Assembly: GCA_002279065.1 (NCBI GenBank)
Contig: NCKB01000011.1
Coordinates: 81,913 to 145,912 of the forward strand
Length of the DNA: 64,000 nucleotides
Reading direction: 5' to 3'
Source: Lysobacterales bacterium 15-68-25
Lineage (GTDB): Bacteria; Pseudomonadota; Gammaproteobacteria; Xanthomonadales; Rhodanobacteraceae
Under the pieces are notes generated by a model. The model had not been told where the DNA came from, did no database searches, and saw nothing but the letters and a program-made list of their open reading frames with translations. Within the stretch, counting starts at the first letter, position 1. Each line of letters begins with the position of its first letter. Shown in pieces: positions 8,616 to 17,696 of the stretch. Position numbers and translations under genes: made by a program.

Positions 8616-9749
8616 CTAGCGCTTGCCCAGCCGGTCCATCGCCAGCCGGACGCTGTTGGCGAGCCGCGCGATCGCCTTGGCCAGCGTACCGATCTCGTCG
8701 TGCAGGTTAACCTCGGTGATCGTGTGGTTCCATTGGCCGCGGCTGAGTTCTTCGGCCACCTCGGTCAGGTGCTGCACCGGCCTGAGCACCCTCGCCCAGA
8801 TCAGCGCCGACTGCAGGCCCAGCAGCAGCGCGCACACCAGCAGGCCGATCCCGACGATCCACGCCGACTGCCGCATGATCGCGTCGTTCACGTCACTCGC
8901 CGGATAGGCCGCGACCAGGCTGAAGCCCCAGCCGGGGACCGGTTGGCTGCGGATCACCCAGTTCGCGGGCTTCTCCTTCACGATGCGGTCGATATCGGCC
9001 GGGCGTGTGGTTGCACCCGTGCGCGAGTGGAAACGCAGCGTGCCGCCGGCATCGAACAGGGCGACGAAGCCGGAATCGAGCAGCCGACTGTTGCCGATCA
9101 CCCGGTCCAGCGCCTCCAGGTCGGTCTTGTAGCCGACGTACCAGATGCCGATCGCGCTGCCGCCGTCGGCGGGCAGGATCGGTTCGTAGCCGGTCACGTA
9201 CGGGTTGCCGAGGATGTCGACCACGCCGTAGAAGCTCTCGTTCCGACGGATCCGCCCGATCACCGGCCCGTGCGGGTCGAGCACCGTGCCGATGGCGCGG
9301 CTGCCGTCTTCCCTGCGCACGTTGGTGGCGATGCGCACGAAGTCGTCGCCGCTGCGCGAGAAGATCGTGGCGGTACCGCCCATCACGGCGGTGACGCTGT
9401 CCACCAGTTCGAAGCGGTCACCTTGCGGGGTATTGCCCAGCAGCAGGTCGTTCGCCGGTTCCGGTCGGCCGGGCAGGGTGATCGGGCCACCGAGCCGCGG
9501 CACGCCGAGGGCATCGCCCTGCCTTCGCATGAGCCGCATGCCGTCGTGCACGCGGTCGAGCATGATCGTGCGGGTGACGGCCAGCAGGCTCTGCAATGCG
9601 CCGGTTTCGCGATCGATGGCAGTGGCTGCCTCGCGGCGCACGCGCCCGGCTTCGACTGTGGCCAGCACGATGGTCACGGCGACGGTCGCCAACAACACGA
9701 GCGCGAGCACGGGCAACAGCAGGCGAACCCGCAGCGAATGGCGAAGCAT
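8616..9749 (-). CDS. Membrane sensor: Cache domain plus HAMP, no output domain
   Basis: A 377-residue protein. It has an N-terminal membrane helix (LLLPVLALVLLATVAVTIVL), a periplasmic region of about 250 residues matching the Cache3-Cache2 fusion of chemoreceptors (SVTAVMGGTATIFSRSGDDFVRIATNV, YYGVVDILGNPYVTGYEPI-like blocks), a second membrane helix (AWIVGIGLLVCALLLGLQSALI) and a HAMP linker (RVLRPVQHLTEVAEELSRG). The chain then stops (MDRLGKR) where a methyl-accepting, kinase or GGDEF domain would be expected. GGGAGG stands before the ATG. No frameshifted output domain follows; the next gene is the small protein at 7987, which may be the output partner. Confidence 0.8.
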   Translation of the reverse strand: MLRHSLRVRLLLPVLALVLLATVAVTIVLATVEAGRVRREAATAIDRETGALQSLLAVTRTIMLDRVHDGMRLMRRQGDALGVPRLGGPITLPGRPEPANDLLLGNTPQGDRFELVDSVTAVMGGTATIFSRSGDDFVRIATNVRREDGSRAIGTVLDPHGPVIGRIRRNESFYGVVDILGNPYVTGYEPILPADGGSAIGIWYVGYKTDLEALDRVIGNSRLLDSGFVALFDAGGTLRFHSRTGATTRPADIDRIVKEKPANWVIRSQPVPGWGFSLVAAYPASDVNDAIMRQSAWIVGIGLLVCALLLGLQSALIWARVLRPVQHLTEVAEELSRGQWNHTITEVNLHDEIGTLAKAIARLANSVRLAMDRLGKR

Positions 9750-9902
9750 GGCGTCCCTCCCCCGGGTCGCGGCGCCGGACCGGCTGGCGCAGCATACCCA
9801 TGACGTGCCCCGGTGCGAAGCGCGCCTGTTGGCCCGGTCCAGCCAAACGGCGTAGGGTGCGGGGCTCCGGCAGGATGGCCTCGACGACAGGAGTTGCTGC
9901 GT

Positions 9903-10541
9903 ATGGTTTCCGTTTTTCCCCGAAGGTTCCTCGCGTTTGCGTGGCTCGTGCCGCTGGCGGCGATAGGCCAGACCAGCCTGCCCGGGGTGACGGTCACCGC
10001 CCCCTACACGCGCACCCACGGTGGCTATGTCATCTCCGGTGACTTCCGCGTGGATGCGCGCATGCCCACGGTGGTGTTTCCAGCCCAGGCGCTGGTGAAG
10101 GACGACATCCTGAGCGTGCGGCCGGTGCACCTGGACGACGACGAATACCTGGTGCTGCAGGAATGCGCCAGCGCGGACTGCCGCACCGCGCACGTGGTGC
10201 GGGTATGGACCGCCGACGGCGCAGTGGGCCAGGTGCGGCAGAGCGATTCGCGCGTCTGGATCCAGCACGAGAACAAGTACTTCATCTGGATGCAGCGGAT
10301 GCCGGTAATCCAGGGCGGCTGCATGGGATGCGCCTCGCACTTCGCCGAATTCCGGCTGTTCAGCCCACCCATGACGCTGGTGCCGACAGGCGTCGAGGCG
10401 GCCAACAACCGCGCGCTGCTCGCATCGCAGCCGCCGCGGGCCGTGCCGGTGGCCGAGCAGGTGCATGAAGGGGCGACGTTCGTGGTGCGCTTCCAGGGCG
10501 GCTCCACGGTGCGCATCCAGCGGATGCACGCGGCGGACTGA
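9903..10541 (+). CDS. Exported protein of unknown function
   Basis: A 212-residue protein with a signal peptide (FLAFAWLVPLAAIGQ) and a probable beta-rich mature part. A short stretch LPGVTVTAPYTRTHGGYVISGDFRVD resembles the start of several Xanthomonadales periplasmic proteins. There are four cysteines, two pairs of which (CASADC and CMGC) could be disulfides or a metal site. The C-terminus is a short beta strand pair (ATFVVRFQGGSTVRIQRMHAAD). The start is set by AGGAG eleven bases upstream. It is transcribed divergently from the Cache-HAMP sensor. I do not recognise a named family. Confidence 0.7.
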   Translation: MVSVFPRRFLAFAWLVPLAAIGQTSLPGVTVTAPYTRTHGGYVISGDFRVDARMPTVVFPAQALVKDDILSVRPVHLDDDEYLVLQECASADCRTAHVVRVWTADGAVGQVRQSDSRVWIQHENKYFIWMQRMPVIQGGCMGCASHFAEFRLFSPPMTLVPTGVEAANNRALLASQPPRAVPVAEQVHEGATFVVRFQGGSTVRIQRMHAAD

Positions 10542-10710
10542 CCCGGGACTCCGGTGGTCGCGGCGCCGCACGGGTCGCTTGCGTACACTGCACGACCGGC
10601 CGCCCGGCGTTGGACCTTCCCGGCCGCTCCCGTTCCCTGCGAGTCGTCTGCATGTTTCCCGAGCTATCCGTCATCCCTCCGTCCGCCCGCCGTTCACGGG
10701 GGCGGGGCGC

Positions 10711-13236
10711 ATGACGGTGCGGCTCGACGATGCCGCCGCCGGCAGTGGTGGCGCCGACAACGGCTGCGTGCGCGTGCGCGGTGCGCGCGAGCACAACCTG
10801 AAAAGCGTCAGCGTGGATATCCCGCGCGATGCGCTGGTGGTGTTCACCGGGGTGTCCGGCTCGGGCAAGTCCTCGCTGGCCTTCGGCACCATCTACGCGG
10901 AAGCGCAGCGGCGTTATTTCGAGTCGGTGGCGCCGTACGCGCGGCGGCTGATCGAGCAGGCCGGCGCGCCGGCGGTCGATCGCATCGACGGGCTGCCGCC
11001 GGCGGTCGCCCTGCAGCAGAGCCGCGGCGGCAGCAGCACGCGCTCCACCGTCGGCAGCCTGAGCACGCTGTCCAATGCGCTGCGCATGTTGTACTCGCGT
11101 GCCGGCGACTACCCGGCGGGATTGGCGCTGCTCGAATCCGACGCGTTCTCGCCGAACACGCCGGCCGGCGCCTGTCCGGACTGCCACGGCCTGGGCAAGG
11201 TGTTCGACGCCACCGAGGCCTCGATGGTGCCGGATCCGTCGCTGACCATTCGCGAGCGCGCCGTCGCGTGCTGGCCGCAGGGCTGGCAGGGCAAGAACTA
11301 CCGCGACATCCTCACCACGCTGGGCTACGACGTGGACCGGCCGTGGCGCGAGTTGCCGCAGGAACAGCGCGACTGGATCCTGTTTACCGACGAGCAGCTG
11401 GTGGTTCCGGTCTACCGCGACGTGGCGCCGGCGGTAGCGCAGGCCGCCTACGCGCGCGGCGAGCCCGGCAACTACAAGGGCACCTACGTCAGCGCGCGCG
11501 CCTACGTGATGCACAGCTTCGCGCAGAGCGAGAGCGCGGCGATCAAGCAGCGCGTGGCGCGATACATGGTGGCGCGCCCGTGCCCGGCCTGCGATGGCCG
11601 GCGGTTGCGGCCCGAGGCGCTGTCGGTCACCTTCGGTGGGCATGACATCGCCCACGCTTCGGGCCTGCCGCTGCGCGAGCTGGCGCGACACCTGCGCGCC
11701 ACGCTGGACGGCATGGCCGCACGCGACGACGGGCATCCGGAAAAGCAGCTGGTCGCCGAACGCATCGTCGCCGACGTCGGTGCGCGCATCGATACCCTGA
11801 TCGAACTCGGCCTCGGGTATCTGTCGCTGGAACGCAGCACGCCCACGCTGTCGCCGGGCGAGCTGCAGCGGCTGCGCCTGACGACCCAGCTGCAGGCGCA
11901 GCTGTTCGGCGTGGTCTACGTGCTGGACGAGCCGTCCGCCGGCCTGCACCCGGCCGACACCGAAGCCCTGCTGCGCGCGCTGGCGCGGCTGAAGGCCGGC
12001 GGCAATTCGGTGTTCGTGGTGGAGCACGAGCTGGAGGTGATCCGCGCGGCGGACTGGGTGATCGACATCGGTCCCGGCGCCGGCACCCAGGGCGGCGAGG
12101 TGCTGCACGCCGGTCCGCTGGCGGAATTGGCCGATTGCGCGGCCTCGGCGACGCGCCGCTACGTGTTCGACGAGGAGGAGGCGCCGTTGGGCACGCCGCG
12201 CGAGCCCTCCGGCTGGCTGCGCCTGGAAGCGATCACGCGCAACAACGTCGACGGACTGGACGTGGCCTTCCCGCTGGGCGTGATGACCGCAGTGACTGGC
12301 GTCTCCGGCGCGGGCAAGTCCAGCTTGGTCAGCCAGGCGCTGGTGGAGCTGGTCGGGCGCGCGCTGGGCGCGGCGCCGGCGGTGGAGGACGAGGGCGACG
12401 AGTTGCCGGGCGATACCCCGGCGCCAGCCAGCGGGCGCATCGTCGAGGGCATGGACACGCTGACCCGGCTGGTCACCGTCGACCAGCGACCGATCGGCCG
12501 CACGCCGCGCTCCAACCTGGCCACCTACACCGGCCTGTTCGACCACGTGCGCAAGCTGTTCGCCGCCACGCCGGAGGCGCGCCGGCGCAGGTTCGACGCC
12601 GGTCGCTTCTCCTTCAACGTGGCGAAGGGGCGCTGCGCCACCTGCGAGGGCGAGGGCTTCGTCTCGGTCGGCCTGCTGTTCCTGCCGTCGGTCTATGCGC
12701 CGTGCCCGGCCTGCCACGGCAGCCGCTACAACGACGACACGCTGGCGGTGACCTGGAACGGCCGGAACGTTGCCGAGGTGCTTGCGCTTACCGTGGACGA
12801 CGCAGTGGCGTTCTTTGGCGAGGAGGTGCCACCGCTGGCGCGCTCGCTCGCCACCCTGCGCGACGTGGGCCTCGGCTACCTGCGGCTGGGCCAGCCGGCG
12901 ACGGAACTGTCCGGTGGCGAGGCGCAGCGCATCAAGCTTGCCACCGAGCTGCAGCGGCAGGCGCGTGGCCACACGCTGTACGTGCTGGACGAGCCCACCA
13001 CCGGCCTGCACCCGGCCGACGTCGACCGCCTGATGACGCAGTTGCACGGGCTGGTCGAGGCCGGCCACAGCGTGATCGTGGTCGAGCACGACCGCCGCGT
13101 GATCCGCGCCTGCGACTGGATGATCGACCTCGGTCCCGGCGCCGGCGACGAGGGGGGGCGCATCGTGGCGCAGGGCACCCCGGCCGCAGTGGTGGCCGCG
13201 GGCGTCGGCATCACCGCACGCCATCTTGCCGGCTGA
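10711..13236 (+). CDS. UvrA-like ABC ATPase (class II UvrA paralogue)
   Basis: An 841-residue double ABC protein. Walker A motifs are at 47-55 (GVSGSGKSS) and 530-538 (GVSGAGKSS). ABC signatures are near [11 protein letters not shown] and [11 protein letters not shown]. CxxC zinc-finger pairs are present (CPDC, CPAC, CATC, CPAC). Canonical UvrA is about 940 residues; the missing length corresponds to the UvrB-binding insertion in the first half, as in UvrA2/DrrC-type proteins. Those are implicated in tolerance to DNA-binding drugs rather than core excision repair. The ATG at 10711 is chosen because residue homology begins right after it. The chromosomal uvrA is expected elsewhere. Confidence 0.9.
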   Translation: MTVRLDDAAAGSGGADNGCVRVRGAREHNLKSVSVDIPRDALVVFTGVSGSGKSSLAFGTIYAEAQRRYFESVAPYARRLIEQAGAPAVDRIDGLPPAVALQQSRGGSSTRSTVGSLSTLSNALRMLYSRAGDYPAGLALLESDAFSPNTPAGACPDCHGLGKVFDATEASMVPDPSLTIRERAVACWPQGWQGKNYRDILTTLGYDVDRPWRELPQEQRDWILFTDEQLVVPVYRDVAPAVAQAAYARGEPGNYKGTYVSARAYVMHSFAQSESAAIKQRVARYMVARPCPACDGRRLRPEALSVTFGGHDIAHASGLPLRELARHLRATLDGMAARDDGHPEKQLVAERIVADVGARIDTLIELGLGYLSLERSTPTLSPGELQRLRLTTQLQAQLFGVVYVLDEPSAGLHPADTEALLRALARLKAGGNSVFVVEHELEVIRAADWVIDIGPGAGTQGGEVLHAGPLAELADCAASATRRYVFDEEEAPLGTPREPSGWLRLEAITRNNVDGLDVAFPLGVMTAVTGVSGAGKSSLVSQALVELVGRALGAAPAVEDEGDELPGDTPAPASGRIVEGMDTLTRLVTVDQRPIGRTPRSNLATYTGLFDHVRKLFAATPEARRRRFDAGRFSFNVAKGRCATCEGEGFVSVGLLFLPSVYAPCPACHGSRYNDDTLAVTWNGRNVAEVLALTVDDAVAFFGEEVPPLARSLATLRDVGLGYLRLGQPATELSGGEAQRIKLATELQRQARGHTLYVLDEPTTGLHPADVDRLMTQLHGLVEAGHSVIVVEHDRRVIRACDWMIDLGPGAGDEGGRIVAQGTPAAVVAAGVGITARHLAG

Positions 13237-13423
13237 CGCGCGGCGCTTTCGCTCCTTCGGGACCCGGTTTCGTCGCCGATCCGGCGCATCCGTCGCGCAG
13301 CGCTCGTGCCTGGCGCGTGGCGTGCGCAGGATCAGCCTCGTGCCCTGCGCCGGCGTTGCCGGACCGGCACGGGACCCGGTCGTTTCCTTGCCGGGTGATT
13401 CATGACGTCATCCACGCATGCCC

Positions 13424-13450
13424 GCAGGCGCGGGCGTGACGGGCGCCTGC
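13424..13450. terminator. 8-base-pair hairpin after the UvrA-like gene
   Basis: GCAGGCGC and GCGCCTGC form a perfect stem with an 11-base loop, in the 250-base gap between the UvrA-like gene and the exported JAB-like gene. GCATGC flanks lengthen the dyad with mismatches. A separate 10-base palindrome, ATGACGTCAT, lies at 13402-13411. No T run follows, so either a rho-dependent stop or a regulatory dyad is possible. Confidence 0.35.
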
Positions 13451-13487
13451 ATGCCACGCGCGGATGGCCGAGCGGAAGGAACGAGCC

Positions 13488-14177
13488 ATGTGGGACATGC
13501 GTCGGATCATCAAGGCAGGCGTGCTGGTATGGGCCGTGCTGCTGCCCTGGCATGCGCGGGCGGAAGAGCGGGAGGTCGTGGGCCATGCCACGGTGCACGG
13601 GCACGACGTGCCGGTATACCGGATCGGTGAACTGCGTGCGCCGGACACGCCGGCCGGCATGGACGGCTTCGCCGTGCGCGTCGCCTACGTGCTGCGCGCG
13701 TGGACGCGCGAGCACGGTGTGGAGGCGATCGGCAACCTCTGTCGTACGCCCGACGGCGCCCAGTGGGGCACGGTGCTGCTGACGGTCGGTGCGCACGTCG
13801 CCAGTCCGGTGACGAACGCCTGCCCGCTCGGCATGCTCGCCACCGGCGTGGACATCCACAGCCATCCGCAGCGTCAGCAGTATCGGGCGAACGCGGTGGA
13901 CCAGATCTTCCTCGAACGCCTGCCCGGCCGGCTGGTGACGACGCAGCCGGACACGTTCAGCCCGGACGATTACGTACATCCGGGCTACATGGTCGGACGC
14001 CTCGGCCTGCACTACCAGCACGGCCCGGATCGGGTTCGCCTGGTGCAGGACACGCGTTTGCCGCTGCCGGCGATGCGTGGCGACGAGCAGCGACGCATCG
14101 CCGCGCTGCCGTCGGCCGGCACGCCTCCGGGCGTGGTGTCGTATACGGCGGCTCCGGCATCGTCGCCGGGTTCCTGA
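13488..14177 (+). CDS. Exported JAB/JAMM-like protein (DUF4329-type pattern)
   Basis: A 229-residue protein with a signal peptide (IIKAGVLVWAVLLPWHARA). The ATG at 13488 follows GGAAGGA and is preferred to the one eight codons upstream. The core contains GVDIHSHP (His124, His126) and, 32 residues later, TFSPDDYVHPGYMVG (Ser158, Asp160/161). Glu79 precedes them. This H-x-H ... S-P-x-D order is the zinc site pattern of JAB-fold proteins such as the DUF4329 group seen in toxins and tape-measure proteins, though the spacing is longer than in the JAMM proteases. A periplasmic peptidase is a plausible inference; no partner gene is evident. Confidence 0.55.
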   Translation: MWDMRRIIKAGVLVWAVLLPWHARAEEREVVGHATVHGHDVPVYRIGELRAPDTPAGMDGFAVRVAYVLRAWTREHGVEAIGNLCRTPDGAQWGTVLLTVGAHVASPVTNACPLGMLATGVDIHSHPQRQQYRANAVDQIFLERLPGRLVTTQPDTFSPDDYVHPGYMVGRLGLHYQHGPDRVRLVQDTRLPLPAMRGDEQRRIAALPSAGTPPGVVSYTAAPASSPGS

Positions 14178-14252
14178 CGGGAGATGTCTCCACGCATGCC
14201 AAGGCCCGGGAAGTTCTGGCAGGCTGTTGGTTCCCGTTTCCAGGAATGCCCC

Positions 14253-14951
14253 ATGTCGCGCCTTGCCGATTTTCCGATCACCCGACGTTGGCCCGCGCAG
14301 CATCCGGATCGCCTGCAGCTCTACTCGCTGGCCACGCCGAACGGCGTCAAGGTATCGATCATGCTGGAAGAGACCGGTCTGCCCTACGAGGCGCATCGCG
14401 TCGACATCATGAAGAACGAGAGTCAGCTGCCGGAGTTCCTCGCGCTCAACCCGAACGGCAAGATTCCGGCAATCCTCGATCCGGACGGACCGGGCGGCGC
14501 GCCGCTGGTGCTGTTCGAATCCGGTGCGATCCTGCTGTATCTCGCCGAGAAGACCGGGCGCTTTCTTCCAGCCGACCCGGCGCGCCGCTGGGAAACCATC
14601 CAGTGGGTGTTCTTCCAGATGGCGGCGATCGGACCGATGTTCGGTCAGGTGGGGTTCTTCCACAAATTCGCCGGCCGCGAGTACGAGGACAAGCGGCCGC
14701 TGGAACGCTACGTGGCCGAGTCGCAGCGCCTGCTCGGCGTGATCGATGGCCGGCTGGACGACCGCACCTGGCTGATGGGCGACGACTACACCGTCGCCGA
14801 CATCGCCACCGCCGGCTGGGTGCGCAACCTGATCGGTTTCTACGAGGCGCGCGAACTGGTGCAGTTCCACCGCTACGGCCACGTGGCGGCCTGGCTGGAC
14901 CGGGTGCTGGCGCGGCCGGCGGTGCAGCGCGGGCTGAAGATCCCCGCCTAG
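14253..14951 (+). CDS. Glutathione S-transferase, Nu class (YfcG/YghU-like)
   Basis: A 232-residue cytosolic GST. The N-terminal thioredoxin-fold domain contains LYSLATPNGVKVSIMLEETGLPYEAHRVDI and NPNGKIPAILDPDG, the signature of the YfcG/YghU group, which have disulfide-bond reductase and peroxidase activity with glutathione. FESGAILLYLAEKTG is the gamma-Glu-binding block. The all-helical second domain includes the N-capping box DYTVADIATAGWV. The ATG follows AGGA at ten bases; a longer frame from 14184 has no ribosome site. Confidence 0.92.
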   Translation: MSRLADFPITRRWPAQHPDRLQLYSLATPNGVKVSIMLEETGLPYEAHRVDIMKNESQLPEFLALNPNGKIPAILDPDGPGGAPLVLFESGAILLYLAEKTGRFLPADPARRWETIQWVFFQMAAIGPMFGQVGFFHKFAGREYEDKRPLERYVAESQRLLGVIDGRLDDRTWLMGDDYTVADIATAGWVRNLIGFYEARELVQFHRYGHVAAWLDRVLARPAVQRGLKIPA

Positions 14952-15029
14952 GCGGGCGCACCGGCGTCGGAAACCCGTAGGATGGGAGCCTTCGCGCCCG
15001 GGGGAGGCGCGTCCGCCGAGGGGTTCGCC

Positions 15030-16502
15030 ATGTCCCGCTCCATCCGTCTCCGCGCCGCGTGCCGTCGCGCGCCGGCCATCGTCGCGTGCCTCCTGGGCTG
15101 TGCCGCGTCGGCCACCTCGACGGCTTCGACGCTGTCGCGCGCCACCCAGGTTTTCGTCAGCGTGCCGGCCGGTGACATCGCCATCGAACACGTGCGCGTG
15201 ATCGACGGCACCGGCGCCGCGCCGCGCGAGGACCAGACCGTACTGCTGCACGACGACCGCATCGTCGCCCTGGGGGCCCATGTCGAAACACCGAAGGGCA
15301 CGAAAGTGATCGACGGCCGCGGCATGAGCCTGATCCCCGGCCTGGTCGGCATGCACGACCACATGTTCTACCCGGCGCCGAAGGTGAACCCGGCGGCCAA
15401 GGACGCGCTGTATCCCGAGCAGGGCTCAAGCTTCCCCAAGTTCTACCTGGCCGGCGGCGTGACCACCATCCGCACCACCGGCAGCACCGAGCCGTACACC
15501 GATCTGGAACTGAAGAAGGCGATCGACGCCGGCCTGATTCCGGGTCCGAAGATGCACACCACCGGGCCGTACCTGGAAGGCAAGGGCAGCTTCACCCCGC
15601 AGATGCACGAGCTCACCGGCGCCGACGATGCCCGCGCCACGGTGGAGTACTGGATGGACGAGGGCGCCACCTCGTTCAAGGCCTACATGCACATCACCCG
15701 CGCCGAGCTTTCGGCGGCGATCGCCGCGGCGCACGCGCGACACATCATCGTTACCGGGCACCTGTGTTCGATCGGCTTCACCGAGGCGGCGGACCTGGGC
15801 ATCGACGACCTCGAACACGGCCTGGTGGTGGATACCGAGTTCACCCCGGGCAAGCAGCCCGACGTGTGCCCCGACACCCGCAAGGCCACCGCCAACCTGG
15901 CGAAGATGAGGATCGGTGATTCGAGGATCCAGGCACTGATCCGTCACCTGGTCGACAAGCATGTGGCGGTGACCTCCACCCTGCCGGTGTTCGAGACCTT
16001 CGTGCCCGGGCGTGCCCCGGTCGATACCCGGGTGCTCGACGCGATGCTGCCGGAGACACGGGTGGAATACCTGAAGACCCGCGAGCGCATCGCCGCACAG
16101 GCCGATTCGCCGTGGCCGGCGTTGTTCAAGCTGGAGATGCAGTTCGAGCGGGCCTTCGTGAAGGCCGGCGGTACCCTGCTGGCCGGGCTGGATCCGACCG
16201 GCTTCGGCGGCGTGATCGCCGGCTACGGCGACCAGCGCGAGGTGGAGCTGCTGGTCGAGGCCGGTTTCACGCCGGTGGAGGCGATCCGCATCGCCACGCT
16301 CAACGGCGCGCGCTACCTCGGCGAGGGCGACCGCATCGGTTCCATCGAGGCGGGCAAGGTCGCCGACCTGGTGCTGGTCAACGGCAACCCTGCGGCCGAC
16401 ATCAAGGCGATCGAGAACGTGGTGACGGTGTTCAAGGATGGCGTGGGCTACGACCCGGCCAAGCTGGTCAAGGCCGCCAACGGCACGGTGGGCGTGCGCT
16501 GA
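15030..16502 (+). CDS. Exported amidohydrolase (imidazolonepropionase-like)
   Basis: A 490-residue metal-dependent hydrolase of the amidohydrolase superfamily with a signal peptide (APAIVACLLGCAASA). The N-terminal strand bundle (IAIEHVRVIDGTGAAPREDQTVLLHDDRIVALG) is followed by the metal motif GLVGMHDHMF, a carboxylated-Lys candidate in SFKAYMH, the His ligands in IVTGHLCS and IDDLEHGL, and the final Asp in LLAGLDPTGFGG. C-terminal IATLNGARYLGEGDRIGSIEAGKVADLVLV closes the fold. Relatives in this order are mostly secreted Xaa-Pro-type dipeptidases. The start at 15030 is supported by GAGGGG. Confidence 0.88.
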   Translation: MSRSIRLRAACRRAPAIVACLLGCAASATSTASTLSRATQVFVSVPAGDIAIEHVRVIDGTGAAPREDQTVLLHDDRIVALGAHVETPKGTKVIDGRGMSLIPGLVGMHDHMFYPAPKVNPAAKDALYPEQGSSFPKFYLAGGVTTIRTTGSTEPYTDLELKKAIDAGLIPGPKMHTTGPYLEGKGSFTPQMHELTGADDARATVEYWMDEGATSFKAYMHITRAELSAAIAAAHARHIIVTGHLCSIGFTEAADLGIDDLEHGLVVDTEFTPGKQPDVCPDTRKATANLAKMRIGDSRIQALIRHLVDKHVAVTSTLPVFETFVPGRAPVDTRVLDAMLPETRVEYLKTRERIAAQADSPWPALFKLEMQFERAFVKAGGTLLAGLDPTGFGGVIAGYGDQREVELLVEAGFTPVEAIRIATLNGARYLGEGDRIGSIEAGKVADLVLVNGNPAADIKAIENVVTVFKDGVGYDPAKLVKAANGTVGVR

Positions 16503-16595
16503 ACGCGATGCCCTGATTGCGCCCGCGTCCGGTCATGGTTCTGCCATCGCCGGACACTGCATGCTGGCGTCTTTACCCACACGGAAAGGATGCCC

Positions 16596-17693
16596 ATGCA
16601 ACGACTCCCCGGCCTGGATACGCTGCGCGCGCTGGCCATCGTCTCGGTGATGGCCTTTCACTCCTGGGTGGTCGGCGGCATGGGGCCGCAGCTCGATCCG
16701 CTGGTGCGTTACGGCTGGGTCGGGGTGGACATCTTCTTCGTGCTCAGCGGCTTCCTGATCGGCAGCCAGGTACTGGCGCCGCTGGCGCGCGGCGAAGGGC
16801 TCGCGTTGGGCGAGTTCTACCGGCGCCGGGCCTACCGCATCCTGCCCGCGTTCGTCGTGGTGCTCGCGCTTTACCAGTGCGTGCCGGCACTGCGTGAGCT
16901 CCCCGGCATCGCGCCGTGGTGGCAGTTCGCGACCTTCACTATGAACCTGCTGATCGACTACGGCAGCCAGCCGGCGTTCTCGCACGCGTGGTCGCTGTGC
17001 GTGGAGGAGCACTTCTACCTGCTGTTCCCGCTACTGGCGATCGGCCTGGCGCGGCTGCGTTCGGGCAGGGCGGTGGCCGCGGTCGCGCTGCTGGTGGTGC
17101 TCGGCGGCATCGCGCTGCGCGCCGGGGTGTGGTGGCACGACACGGCGCGGCAGCCGGACCGCAACTGGTACATCGAGGATCTCTATTTCCCGACCTGGGA
17201 CCGGCTGGACGGACTGTTCGTCGGGGTGATGCTGGCCACGCTGAAGGCGTTTCGACTGAAGTGGTGGATGCGGGCGCAGGCCCATGCCCAAGCGGCGATG
17301 TGGCTGGGCGTGCTGGTCACCGGTGGTGCATTGCTGCTGTTCCGCGACCGGGCCGGGCTGCTGCCCAACGCGATCGGCTGGCCGCTGCTGTCCGTGGGGC
17401 TCGGCCTGCTGGTGTTCGCCGCGGCAGGGCAAAACAGCACGCTCGGCCGCTGGCGCGTACCCGGCGCCGGCTGGCTGGCGGGCATCTCCTACAGCCTGTA
17501 TCTCAGCCACAAGATCGCCTATCACCTGGTGCAGGTGGCGCTGGGCGAACGCCTGCACGGTGTGGCGATCTTCGTGGTCTACGCCGCCGCCGCGCTGGCC
17601 CTCGGCAGCGTGCTGCACCTGGCCGTGGAACGGCCGTTCCTGCGGCTGCGCGAGCGGCGGTCGGCACGCAGGGAGTTGCCCGTCGCCGCCTGA
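16596..17693 (+). CDS. Membrane acyltransferase 3 family protein
   Basis: A 365-residue integral membrane O-acyltransferase with about ten hydrophobic helices. RLPGLDTLRALAIVSVMAFHSW carries the conserved His of the active site, VDIFFVLSGFLIG follows, and SHAWSLCVEEHFYLLFPL matches the (W)SLxVEExFYLxxP motif. These proteins move acetyl or other acyl groups onto sugars of O-antigen, peptidoglycan or exported small molecules. Two ATGs six bases apart are possible; the second has the better distance from GGAAAGG. The gene ends three bases before the convergent CoA-transferase stop. No polysaccharide cluster surrounds it. Confidence 0.88.
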   Translation: MQRLPGLDTLRALAIVSVMAFHSWVVGGMGPQLDPLVRYGWVGVDIFFVLSGFLIGSQVLAPLARGEGLALGEFYRRRAYRILPAFVVVLALYQCVPALRELPGIAPWWQFATFTMNLLIDYGSQPAFSHAWSLCVEEHFYLLFPLLAIGLARLRSGRAVAAVALLVVLGGIALRAGVWWHDTARQPDRNWYIEDLYFPTWDRLDGLFVGVMLATLKAFRLKWWMRAQAHAQAAMWLGVLVTGGALLLFRDRAGLLPNAIGWPLLSVGLGLLVFAAAGQNSTLGRWRVPGAGWLAGISYSLYLSHKIAYHLVQVALGERLHGVAIFVVYAAAALALGSVLHLAVERPFLRLRERRSARRELPVAA

Positions 17694-17696
17694 GTA

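Noticed and set aside
10360..13224. A 954-codon open frame on the minus strand opposite the UvrA-like gene
   Set aside because: It is a GC-rich shadow of the real gene, with repetitive Arg/His/Gln composition, no domain pattern and no ribosome site.
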